64,000 nt of DNA from CAVWNR01 sp963756525 (GTDB lineage: Bacteria; Actinomycetota; Actinomycetes; Mycobacteriales; Jatrophihabitantaceae): NCBI GenBank assembly GCA_963756525.1, contig CAVWNR010000009.1, positions 434,001 to 498,000 on the forward strand. The letters run 5' to 3'. Below, piece after piece: positions 37,548 to 46,366 of this stretch (position 1 is its first letter; each line of letters begins with the position of its first letter). The notes under the pieces were generated by a model, which was given only the letters and a program-made list of their open reading frames with translations, was not told the origin of the DNA and did not search any database. The position numbers and the translations under genes are program-made.

Positions 37548-39083
37548 TCATCGCTTGGCATCTTGCGTCGGCTCGCCAGTGATGGGATTCAGGATTAGCG
37601 GCGTCCCGTGGGGGTGGCGGAAGTCGAACATTGCGCCGAGCGTGGCCGAGCGGGCGTCGAAAGACTGATCACCGATCCGTCCCAATGACCAGTTGTCCTC
37701 GATAAACCGGATGATTGAGCTCTGCGCCGCGAGCTGGTGGTTCACGAAATTTACCTTAGAGTACGGCGAGAGGACCAGCAACGGAATTCGCGGCCCGTAC
37801 CCACACCGGTCCAGGTAGGCTCCCGACGGTGGCACCCCCCCACAGACACCTGGAGCGGTCGCGAGATCGTGGGTCGAGTCGTTGGACGGATTCACGATCG
37901 GTGGCGGGACGTGGTCATACCAGCCGCCGGACTCATCCCAGGTGATAACCACCGCCGTGGAGCTCCAGGTCGGGAGGCGCTGCAATCGGTTGAGCGTGTC
38001 TACGAGGAAGTGCTGTTCGTCGAGCGGGTCTGAGTAGCCCGGATGCCCCTGCTGGTAGCTTGCCGCCCGGAGGAATGACACGGCCGGCATGTTTCCGTGC
38101 TGGGCCGCGTACCAGAAGTCGGTGATGTCGTACTGGTGGCTCGCCCGGTCGCTGCGACCGATCATCTTAGGAGCGATGGGCGGCATGTGATGTTGGTTGT
38201 CCGTTGACTGATAGTACTGGAACGGGTCGTCCTCGGCCCCGAAGTAGTCAGCCTGCACTGTCCCACCGACATTTCGGTGCGTGGAATCGCAGACCGTCTT
38301 GCCGTTCACCACCGCGGTAGGTTTGAACCCATCGGTGAACCATCCCCAGGTCACGCCCTTGGCATTCAGCAGGTCGCCGATGTTACGGCCTGTCATCTGT
38401 AGTCGTGCGGAGGTCAGGTCGTTCGACTCGTCGCAGTCGTCGCCGGCCGCGGGAAGGTTCGAGATCACGGTGTCGTTGGCGACCGCCGACGTGGGGTGGG
38501 AGACAATCGCACCATGCGCCTGCCCGGAGGTCAGGTTCAAGCCCTGCGGAACCGAAGGCCCGAAAGTGTCTGCAAAGGTGTTGTCGCTCATCGCGAAGCG
38601 CTGCGCGTAGTTCCACAACGCGGTGACGGTGTTCCCGTCGTAGTAGCCCATCGTCAACGCAGCGTGGCAGCCAGGTCCTGTCGGGCCGACCGACTGGACG
38701 AATCGGTTCAGCCGGCCGCCGTTGTTAGCTCGCTGCATCGCCGTGTACGAGTGGTCGAGATCGCAGGTCATCGCCTGGCTGCGGTCCAGCCGCTGCGGGT
38801 TGGCGAGGTTAGGGTTGCTGGTCAGCAACGCGGGGGTAAGCCGATTGACCGCAGGCGTCCCTGGCTTGGCCTGGAATGCCGGTTCACCCGGCGGGTTCGC
38901 GGCGTTCGGGTAAGTGCCGAAGTAGCTGTCGAACGAGTGGTTCTCTTGGTAGATGATCACTAGGTGCCGGATGGGTGTCACCGTCGCGCCATGGCGGACG
39001 CCGTCGCCGGGTGAGCTGCACGCGCACAGTCCGAATAGCAGCGTCACTCCAAGGAGGCTGGTGATGCGTGTCACAGCGTGCAC
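37548..39083 (-). CDS. Phospholipase C/acid phosphatase-like phosphoesterase lipoprotein
   Basis: A 511-residue secreted enzyme of the phosphoesterase family that includes bacterial phospholipase C and AcpA. The signal peptide ends with lipobox LLFGLCACSSPG. Family motifs are HLVIIYQENHSFDSYFGTYP near the N-terminus, MSDNTFADTFGPSVPQGLNL, TWDESGGWYDHVPPP and YGPRIPLLVLSPYSKVNFVN near the end. It is encoded 20 bp after the flippase gene. It could cleave a phosphodiester in the surface glycan or release phosphate; this fits the CDP-alcohol genes nearby but is inference. Confidence 0.9.
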   Translation of the reverse strand: MHAVTRITSLLGVTLLFGLCACSSPGDGVRHGATVTPIRHLVIIYQENHSFDSYFGTYPNAANPPGEPAFQAKPGTPAVNRLTPALLTSNPNLANPQRLDRSQAMTCDLDHSYTAMQRANNGGRLNRFVQSVGPTGPGCHAALTMGYYDGNTVTALWNYAQRFAMSDNTFADTFGPSVPQGLNLTSGQAHGAIVSHPTSAVANDTVISNLPAAGDDCDESNDLTSARLQMTGRNIGDLLNAKGVTWGWFTDGFKPTAVVNGKTVCDSTHRNVGGTVQADYFGAEDDPFQYYQSTDNQHHMPPIAPKMIGRSDRASHQYDITDFWYAAQHGNMPAVSFLRAASYQQGHPGYSDPLDEQHFLVDTLNRLQRLPTWSSTAVVITWDESGGWYDHVPPPIVNPSNDSTHDLATAPGVCGGVPPSGAYLDRCGYGPRIPLLVLSPYSKVNFVNHQLAAQSSIIRFIEDNWSLGRIGDQSFDARSATLGAMFDFRHPHGTPLILNPITGEPTQDAKR

Positions 39084-39103
39084 GGTTCGCCTACATGCAA
39101 CGG

Positions 39104-40471
39104 TCAGGAGTTTGCCGTCGCGGCAACCCGGTAACCGCCGTGGCCTGCCAGCGTGGACCTGCTACGAATGGCGAGGCGACGCACCAGCACAATCGTGATC
39201 ACGCCCGAGGTAGAGAGCAACGCGGGGACAAGATTGGGACTAAGCCCAGCCTTCAGGCCGATCGCCACCGCCAGGATGCCGAGCGCCGAGTCCGCGAAGC
39301 GGATGTAGAACACTTGGCGCGTTTTGCGACGTGCGGTGAGTTCCGCTATGAATGGCAGGGCCATGCTCCAGGTCGTGAGGTAGAGCGTCCAACCCACGAC
39401 CAGCATGGCAGAGACCGGCCGACCGGTCATGAGACGCCCTAACGGATTTGACAGAAGCGCCGCCAGACACCCGCCGACCACGGTTAGTCCGACCAAGACC
39501 ACGACGGCGCGCTCGGCCAGCCGGCGACTGTCGTCGTGCAGATTGCGCTCGCGCTCGGCGGCCGACGGCAGCAGAAAGCTCCCTGCTCCATTGATCACTG
39601 TCTGAATCGGCGCGACGACGAGCCGCCCGGCCTCGACCGCACCGACGGCTGTGATAGATGCAAGCTGCAGAACGGTCACCCGCGCGGCGAGCAGCTGCGC
39701 CGGGATAAGCGAGGCCTGCAGCGAACGCCACACCGAGAATCGGCAAACCTCGCGGATGCCCCCAAGCCCGAAACCGGCACGCCGGTATTCCGTAGAAGGC
39801 AACTGCAACCGCGCGACGACGATAGCCGCGAGCGCGCCGACCGCCATACTGGCCAGCAACACGAACAGCGAGAGCCTGGCGCCGGCGAGGACAATAGTTA
39901 GCAAGGTCAGCAGGGTAACCACGGCATAGAGGGCGTCATTGGCCACCAGCCGCCAGAACTCCAGCCGTGCCATCATCACCCGGCGCCCGGTCTCCTCCAA
40001 CAACCACGCGCCGACGAGTAACGCATACATCGCCGCCATGGCGACACTGCCCAGATGTAGCAGTGGTACCAGCGCTATCGCGGCGCCACTGCATAGGAGC
40101 AGGATGATCACTGCGCAGGTGGCTAGTCCCTGGCGAACCAGCCGCTCCTGCCGGTTCAACACTGTCAGCCCGTCTCCGACGAAGGCGGTGTAGAACGCGC
40201 TGACATTGGTCAGCAGCCCAAGGCATAGCGCGAATGCTCCGTACCCGGCCAGCCCGAGCGTCCGGGCGGCGATCAGCTGCAGGATCAGGCTGCCGCCAGC
40301 GGTGCAGACCTGTGACACCATCGCGCCCGAGGCTCGCGTCAACACCCGCCGCTGCGCGTTGGTTGGCGCCCGGCGCCGCGGCGACGGCGAGCGGCTCATT
40401 ACGTCGGCCGTCTGGCGCAGCAGCGGGCGCCGTCCATCCTCATCTTTATCGGCTCCCTGGGTCGGGCTCAC
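39104..40471 (-). CDS. Polysaccharide flippase-like membrane protein (Wzx/MATE-like)
   Basis: A 455-residue protein with about 12-14 membrane segments and a basic N-terminus (RSPSPRRRAPTNAQRRVLTR). The first segments (SQVCTAGGSLILQLIAARTL, GLAGYGAFALCLGLL) match the oligosaccharide flippase family, which moves undecaprenyl-linked repeat units across the membrane. GTG at 40471 overlaps the stop of the 1495-residue secreted protein (GTGA), so the two are translationally coupled. Confidence 0.87.
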   Translation of the reverse strand: MSPTQGADKDEDGRRPLLRQTADVMSRSPSPRRRAPTNAQRRVLTRASGAMVSQVCTAGGSLILQLIAARTLGLAGYGAFALCLGLLTNVSAFYTAFVGDGLTVLNRQERLVRQGLATCAVIILLLCSGAAIALVPLLHLGSVAMAAMYALLVGAWLLEETGRRVMMARLEFWRLVANDALYAVVTLLTLLTIVLAGARLSLFVLLASMAVGALAAIVVARLQLPSTEYRRAGFGLGGIREVCRFSVWRSLQASLIPAQLLAARVTVLQLASITAVGAVEAGRLVVAPIQTVINGAGSFLLPSAAERERNLHDDSRRLAERAVVVLVGLTVVGGCLAALLSNPLGRLMTGRPVSAMLVVGWTLYLTTWSMALPFIAELTARRKTRQVFYIRFADSALGILAVAIGLKAGLSPNLVPALLSTSGVITIVLVRRLAIRSRSTLAGHGGYRVAATANS

Positions 40472-43400
40472 GGGCTGACGGTGACGGTGCCGGTGGTGAC
40501 GTCAGTCCAGCCCGATGGGTCGGTAACGGTGAGCGTGATCCGATAGGTGCCCGCGGTGGCGTAGGTGTGGCTCGAGGTCACTCCGGTGCTGAGGGTCCCG
40601 TCGGCCCATTCCCATTGGTAGCTGGAGATGCTGCCGGATGGGTCGCTTGACGTCGAGGCGTCTACGTTGCAGGACAGACCGGTGCAAGCCGCGGTGAACG
40701 CGGCGGTCGGCGGTGCGACGGTGGGTGCGGCGGCGAAGCTGCTGACCTGCATCGTGACCGGCGCATTGGTGGCCGCGCTGGACAAGTAACCGAGCAGGCC
40801 GACGCTGCCTGTCGCCTGCAGTGCCGCGGTCGCGTCGGTCGCAGTGAGCTGCCATGTCGTGGGTTGCGAATCGGTGCTCTTCCAGACCTTGGCGCGCAGC
40901 GTAGTCGGGTTCGTGCCGGTGACCTGCAGCCGCACGTTGAGCCGCATTCCCGGGCTGTACGACACGCCGGGAAGGGTCGTCTCCTTGGTGAGTGCGGTCT
41001 CGGTGCCCGAGTTTTCCGAGAGCAGCGCTATGGCGACCGTGCCGTCCGGCACCAGCCGCACCCGGACCCGGTAATCGATGTACTTGGACACCCGCCGGCC
41101 GGAGACCACCAGGTACACCCCGCTGCCGCCGGCAGCTGGCTTGTCCGTGGTCAACGTCGCGGTGGTGTCGGTGTCGGTGGTAGCCACTGATCCCAGGTAG
41201 ACAGCCGATGTCGCCCCGGCCGCAGACATGGTGAGCGAACCCACTCCGGGGCTCACCGAGAGTACCGAGCCGCCTGCCCACTCCGACCACGCGCCGCCGA
41301 CATCTGCGTTGCCCCACCCGTTTGCTACGGTCCGGTTGAACGTGTCGCTTGCGTACGGGGTGGACGGCGGGTTCGCTGCCGGCCGGGGCGACACCGTCTG
41401 GGATGTCGAGTTCGTGGCCCCGTCGTTGTCGGTCACGGTGAGCGTGATTGTGAAGTCACCTGCGGCGGCGTATGTGTGCGAGGCGGTCGGTCCGCTGGCG
41501 GTCGCGCCATCACCGAACGTCCAGGCATAGGAGCCAATGGTCCCGTCCGGATCCGACGAGGCCGACCCATCGACGCTGCACGTCAGCGCAGTGCACGAGG
41601 GCGTGAACGCGGCAACCGGCGGCTTGTTCGGCGCTGGTGCTACCGTTACTTGCTTCGAGGTCGAGTTCGTCGCGCCGTCGTTGTCGGTCACGGTCAGCGT
41701 GATTGTGTACGTCCCCGCCTGCGCGTATGTGTGCGATGCAGTCTTTCCGGTCGCCGTGCCGTCATCGCCGAACGTCCAGGCATAGGAGCTGATGCTGCCA
41801 TCTGGGTCCGAGGAGGCCGAACCGTCCACGCTGCAGGTGAGCCCGTTGCACGTCGGCGTGAACGCGGCCACTGGCGGTTGGTTCGGCGCCGCCGATGAGG
41901 CGCGATAGTGGGCGAGCACCTGCGATGCCGTCAGTTCGGATGAGTAGACCGCGACCTCGTCGACAGAGCCGGCGAAGAAGTTGCTGCTAGCTCCGCCCCA
42001 CGTGTTGTCGCCCCCCACGCGCCAGTAGCCGCTATAGTTCTGTGCCTGCGTTTGCGGGTTGGTACCGACGGCCTGACCGTCGACGTACAGGATCATTCCA
42101 TCGCTTCCCTGCGTCGCGACAAGGTAATGCCATTGGCCGTCGTTATAGCTCTTCGGCGACACGATGGTGTTGGCCTGTCCAGTCCAGGTGCCGAATTCAA
42201 GCTGGCCGGTGTTGAGCATGTACACGTGACGGTCGTAGCTGCCGCTCAGACCGCTAGACGCATTTCCGAAGCCGATGAGCTTTCCGCCACTGGTGGTTTC
42301 TGTGTTGAACCACATCTCCTCGGAGTAGATCACGGGATCGTTCACCTGCTGGGACGCAACGATCAGCCCGGACGAGCCATTGAGGGTAACCGCTGTCCCT
42401 GGTGCCACGGTGCTCGGCGTCTGGTAGGTGATGCCGCCTTGGTACACCCCATTGTCGCCGTTGATGCTTGCGTCGGCGGCGGTGGGACCCGACGCCTCGT
42501 TGAGCCGCCAGTACAGATCGGGGTTCGAGTTGTAGATGGTCTTTCCGTACGTGTCAGTCGGCGGAGCAGGGACGTTGAGTGTGCGGCCGCTGTCCACGTA
42601 CTGCTGCTGCACCTGCGCCAGGCTCAGCGCAGTCGTGTAGACGGCAACGTCATCGATCGTACCCGCGAAGTTGTTACTCGTCGGCTGAGATGGCCAGCCG
42701 CTTAGGCTGTCACCGCCGACACGCCAGTATCCGCTGTAGCTCTGGCCGGCCGTGGTCGTCTGATTGGTTCCGACCTTCTTACCGTCGACGTAAAGGACCA
42801 TTCCAGTACTCGATAGTGAGGCCGCAACCTGGTGCCATTGTCCGTCGTTATAAGTTTGGCTAGTCGTGATGGTACGCGCGCCGCTATTATAGACGCCATA
42901 GATCAGATGACCGGAATTATCCATGTAGATATGGCGGTCATAGCTGCCGCTGGACGTGCCCTGGACTGCGCTTCCGAAACCGACGATTTTGCCACCACTT
43001 GTGGTGGTCGTCTTGAACCACCCGCCGATGGTGTATGTGTTAGGGCCAAGTACCGGCGAAGTCGTTGATGCGGTCCCTGTCGATGAGCCGTTGAAGGTCG
43101 ATGCTCCGTCGCTGTCCCCAATGATTGCCCCGGAGGCACCGTGCCCCACGCCCGTTCCTTCGGTGAGGTCGGAGTAACCGGCCCAATCGTAGCCGGTCGT
43201 CCCAGATGTCTCGCCGAGGCGCCAGTAGTCCGCGGCGCTGTCGGCCAGCACGTCCTTGGCATACTGGCTCATCGCGTTGCTGCTGATTGTCACGGAGGTC
43301 GAGTAGCCGTTAGTTGTGTTGTTGAATGGGTCGTAGACTCTGACGATGTACTTGTGTGTTGATCCGGGTGCTAGTCCAGCATCGGTGAACCCGATTGTTG

Positions 43401-44955
43401 GCAGCTGCCAGAAATTGGATTTCGCTGTGGTTGTGTAGACGGGTGTCGAGCCGTCATCCCGGAACACCTTGTAGGTCAGCAGCTGGTTGTCCTCATCCCA
43501 GGTTGCACCCCATGTGACCCGGGCGGTGCCGGAACTTAGCGACACGACCTGCGGGGTAAGGCTGTTCGAAAATTGCGGTCCAACCCTATTCGGTGCGATC
43601 GACGTGACCGCGAACCGAACGAGGCCGACTTGTGCCGTCCCGTTCACCGACGGGAACTCGCCGCCCTCGGCGATGTAGTTGGCATTGCCGGTTACTGACC
43701 AGGCCGCTTGGTACTGACCGGTAATCGAGCCGATCGCTAGCGTTGGGTACCAGTGGAGCAAACTGGTGTCCGGGAGGCCGCTATAGTTCCAGCCGTAGTC
43801 GTCCGGACCTGTGTTGGTGCCCGTTGGGTAGGTCGTAAACGCTAGCGTGTGGTGGTAGGTCCAATCCGGCTGCGTGTTCGGGAAGTCACCGATCCATTGG
43901 CAGGTGTGCTGATGGCTCACTGTGTAGAGGACTTGTCCGACGGGAAAGACGCTGTACGTGTCGCCGTGACAGTCGTTGACGTAGTTGATCTGCCCGGTGT
44001 CCGGATCGACCCCGAAGTTGCCTTCGAAGTTTCCTTCGTTGTATGAGTAGCCACTACCGTAAATCTGTTTGCCGTCCGTGGCGAGGCTCATGATCGCAGC
44101 CCCGTTCCCGGATTGCGCCCCCGCTGGCGTGTAGTCCTGTACGTGCTGGTTCACTGCGTACGGAACCGAGGTGCCGGAGCCGGCAGTTACCGCACCGAGC
44201 CCGTAGACATTCTGGCCGTTGATTGTGGTGAAGGCTCCGCCGATCACCACTTCGGTCTGGTCGGGCGTCACCACCATGGCGTAGACCTCGTTGTCATCGG
44301 CGGTCGGCGCCCAGCTGAGAAGTCCCCCGTTGGCGGCGGTAAATGCGGCGAGTCGCGTGCGTGCTACACCGTTGACCGAGAAGAAGTTTCCGCCGACATA
44401 CACCGTCCCTGCGGTGGACACGGAAATCGCGTGGACCTCGCTGCTGATCGAGGGCTTGAAATTGGGATCCAGTGCCCCGGTCGCCGTGTCGAAGGCCGCA
44501 ATGTGGTTTCGTGTCTGCCCGTCAACGGTGGTGAAGTCACCACCGACGTAGACTCGCGATCCGTCCGGTGAGGCCGTCACGATTAGGCCCTGCGCGTTGA
44601 GGCTGTGGTTGAAGGAAGTGACCAATTGACCGGTGGTGATGTCATAGGCGAGCAGGTTGCTGCGCGGTGTGTAGTTCGCCGAGTTATTCGCTGCGCCCGC
44701 CGGCCATGTCTGCGAGAAGCTACCAGTCGCATAAACCGTGTTTCCCACGGTGACCTGCGACCAGACCACACCATTCTGCTGCACGGTCGGTAACGCATCA
44801 GCACTCACGGTACTCGGAGTACCTGATGCGGGCGCGGTATCCGCGCTGACCTTTGGTGCCGCCGCGACGGCCGCAACGGCGCATCCGGCAACCAACGCGC
44901 AGATGCTGACGATTGCCCGTGGGCGCATGCGCGCAGCCCAACCGAGAGCGTTCAT
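40468..44955 (-). CDS. Large secreted multidomain protein: beta-propeller-like, FN3, LamG x2, PKD x3
   Basis: A 1495-residue exported protein. Rough order: signal peptide (1-38, IVSICALVAGCAVAAVAAAP); delta-60/beta-propeller-like repeats (50-460, e.g. GSRVYVGGDFTTVDGQTRNH); FN3-like (470-560); LamG/concanavalin-like 1 (563-790) and 2 (802-1015), each with GGWFKT/MWFNTE, NDGQWH and SGYWRVGGD; PKD 1 and 2 (1022-1190, SSDPDGSISSYAWTFGDDGT); a beta-rich domain (1200-1400) shared with the protein at 48112-50682; and PKD 3 (1417-1495). No sortase signal or catalytic motif is visible, so glycan binding or matrix scaffolding is the best guess. ATG 44955 follows a GGGGGA stretch. Overlaps the flippase start. 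Confidence 0.9.
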   Translation of the reverse strand: MNALGWAARMRPRAIVSICALVAGCAVAAVAAAPKVSADTAPASGTPSTVSADALPTVQQNGVVWSQVTVGNTVYATGSFSQTWPAGAANNSANYTPRSNLLAYDITTGQLVTSFNHSLNAQGLIVTASPDGSRVYVGGDFTTVDGQTRNHIAAFDTATGALDPNFKPSISSEVHAISVSTAGTVYVGGNFFSVNGVARTRLAAFTAANGGLLSWAPTADDNEVYAMVVTPDQTEVVIGGAFTTINGQNVYGLGAVTAGSGTSVPYAVNQHVQDYTPAGAQSGNGAAIMSLATDGKQIYGSGYSYNEGNFEGNFGVDPDTGQINYVNDCHGDTYSVFPVGQVLYTVSHQHTCQWIGDFPNTQPDWTYHHTLAFTTYPTGTNTGPDDYGWNYSGLPDTSLLHWYPTLAIGSITGQYQAAWSVTGNANYIAEGGEFPSVNGTAQVGLVRFAVTSIAPNRVGPQFSNSLTPQVVSLSSGTARVTWGATWDEDNQLLTYKVFRDDGSTPVYTTTAKSNFWQLPTIGFTDAGLAPGSTHKYIVRVYDPFNNTTNGYSTSVTISSNAMSQYAKDVLADSAADYWRLGETSGTTGYDWAGYSDLTEGTGVGHGASGAIIGDSDGASTFNGSSTGTASTTSPVLGPNTYTIGGWFKTTTTSGGKIVGFGSAVQGTSSGSYDRHIYMDNSGHLIYGVYNSGARTITTSQTYNDGQWHQVAASLSSTGMVLYVDGKKVGTNQTTTAGQSYSGYWRVGGDSLSGWPSQPTSNNFAGTIDDVAVYTTALSLAQVQQQYVDSGRTLNVPAPPTDTYGKTIYNSNPDLYWRLNEASGPTAADASINGDNGVYQGGITYQTPSTVAPGTAVTLNGSSGLIVASQQVNDPVIYSEEMWFNTETTSGGKLIGFGNASSGLSGSYDRHVYMLNTGQLEFGTWTGQANTIVSPKSYNDGQWHYLVATQGSDGMILYVDGQAVGTNPQTQAQNYSGYWRVGGDNTWGGASSNFFAGSVDEVAVYSSELTASQVLAHYRASSAAPNQPPVAAFTPTCNGLTCSVDGSASSDPDGSISSYAWTFGDDGTATGKTASHTYAQAGTYTITLTVTDNDGATNSTSKQVTVAPAPNKPPVAAFTPSCTALTCSVDGSASSDPDGTIGSYAWTFGDGATASGPTASHTYAAAGDFTITLTVTDNDGATNSTSQTVSPRPAANPPSTPYASDTFNRTVANGWGNADVGGAWSEWAGGSVLSVSPGVGSLTMSAAGATSAVYLGSVATTDTDTTATLTTDKPAAGGSGVYLVVSGRRVSKYIDYRVRVRLVPDGTVAIALLSENSGTETALTKETTLPGVSYSPGMRLNVRLQVTGTNPTTLRAKVWKSTDSQPTTWQLTATDATAALQATGSVGLLGYLSSAATNAPVTMQVSSFAAAPTVAPPTAAFTAACTGLSCNVDASTSSDPSGSISSYQWEWADGTLSTGVTSSHTYATAGTYRITLTVTDPSGWTDVTTGTVTVSP

Positions 44956-45030
44956 TACTTGTCCCCCGACGATCCCCCGACTCGCCGCACCAGGCACTGG
45001 TGGGGCGTGAAACCAACGTTACCTCATAAT

Positions 45031-45046
45031 CTGGCCGGTAGGCCAG
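45031..45046 (-). terminator. Short hairpin after the ligase-like gene
   Basis: CTGGCC (45031-45036) and GGCCAG (45041-45046) form a perfect 6-bp stem with a 4-base loop, 7 bp beyond the ligase-like stop. On the minus strand it is followed by ATTAT rather than a long U-run, so it would be a weak terminator at best. Confidence 0.4.
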
Positions 45047-45052
45047 GGCTGC

Positions 45053-46366
45053 TCAGAACTCTCTTGTCCCAGAGGGCGCAGATCTTTCAGTAACCGGCTG
45101 ACCACCCGACGGTGACCGGCTGTAGGCAACGCGGCGCTTGCCGGTGTGAGCCGGCGAAGACCCGTTCGGTAGCCGGGCCGGCCACCTCGGACACATCGAG
45201 ATGATCATAAATACGATGAACGCTGGCGTCGCGCCGACGAGTCCGCTCTCTAAAAAGCTGCGGAACACGACGAAGACCATGATCCCGGTCATCAGCGGGC
45301 GGTACTCCTGCGGAGAGCCCCAGGCAGCCCGGATGCCCGTCAGAATCCACACGGCGAAGACGAGGAGGCCGAGCAGCCCGGATTGCACCAGTGCGGAGAT
45401 CCAGCTGCTGTCGAGTAGCTGGGTCGTCCGGTAGGCGGCGACCACGGGCACCTGAACGACGGACAGACCGTTGCCGAACCAGGTATCCCAAAATCCCGTG
45501 TGCAAGTGGATCGCCGCGGACCAGGCAACAGTGCGGTCGCTGAGGCTATGCAAGTTGGTCTCGCCACCGCGACCGAGATAGTGCGCAATGATCGGCGTAG
45601 CTAGGGCAAGGTACGCCGCAATCGGCACGGCGAGGACGACAGCGACGATCGCGCCCGTGGGCAGCCGTACCTGGACCAATATAATCAGCACGGCGATCAG
45701 GAGCGCGACGAGCCCTGTCCGTGAGCCGGTCATCCAGCACACGCCGATGAGGAGCGCAATCAAGAAGGGGTCGATCCGGCGGCCGCGGCGGCGCACCTGC
45801 CGCCAGACGAGTCCGAGCACCAGCAGGCCGCACATCGCGGTGATCTCGTTCGGCTGGAGGGGGGGTATGCCTCCCTGCAACCGGCCAGCGAGATGGTTCG
45901 CCGAGTGGGTACTGCCTGTGACGATGGAGAGCGCGACTATCGCTACGATTGCGACGCCTAGCGCACGTATTATCCGGTCGATGTCGTAGGCGCGGAGCAG
46001 CTGGCTGACGGTTATCGTCAGTAGCACGATCCGTACGCTCAGCACTGCCGAGGCGAGCGTGTTTCCGGAGTAGGCGGCGCCGAACATGCCGATGACCAGC
46101 AGAGTAGTGAGTAGCACGCAGGTCCGAGTGCTGATCGCATGCCTGACCGACGCCTGCCGAGCGGCGCGGATCGCGAGGATCATCGCCGCAAGGCTCATAA
46201 CCCCTTTCGCCGCGACAACTGGATCGACACCGCCGGAGTAATACGTGGACTCCCGCCAGGTGACGGTGCTGCCAATCAGTAGCCCGCAGATGAGAAGAAG
46301 GCTTCGATCCCGGCTTACTCGAAAACGGACCGGGGTCGCGCCGAGCTCAGTCGATGGCCGAGACAT
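45053..46366 (-). CDS. O-antigen ligase/polymerase-like (Wzy) membrane protein
   Basis: A 437-residue protein with about 10-12 membrane segments (SLLLICGLLIGSTVTW; LIALLIGVCWMTGSRTGLVA) and a large outside loop between about residues 240 and 320 (LSDRTVAWSAAIHLHTGFWD, WFGNGLSVVQVP), the pattern of Wzy_C/WaaL proteins. The SRTG and R-x-x-x-W-type motifs occur where expected. It likely polymerises the repeat units outside. The ATG at 46366 overlaps the Wzz-like stop by 20 bp. Confidence 0.87.
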   Translation of the reverse strand: MSRPSTELGATPVRFRVSRDRSLLLICGLLIGSTVTWRESTYYSGGVDPVVAAKGVMSLAAMILAIRAARQASVRHAISTRTCVLLTTLLVIGMFGAAYSGNTLASAVLSVRIVLLTITVSQLLRAYDIDRIIRALGVAIVAIVALSIVTGSTHSANHLAGRLQGGIPPLQPNEITAMCGLLVLGLVWRQVRRRGRRIDPFLIALLIGVCWMTGSRTGLVALLIAVLIILVQVRLPTGAIVAVVLAVPIAAYLALATPIIAHYLGRGGETNLHSLSDRTVAWSAAIHLHTGFWDTWFGNGLSVVQVPVVAAYRTTQLLDSSWISALVQSGLLGLLVFAVWILTGIRAAWGSPQEYRPLMTGIMVFVVFRSFLESGLVGATPAFIVFMIISMCPRWPARLPNGSSPAHTGKRRVAYSRSPSGGQPVTERSAPSGTREF

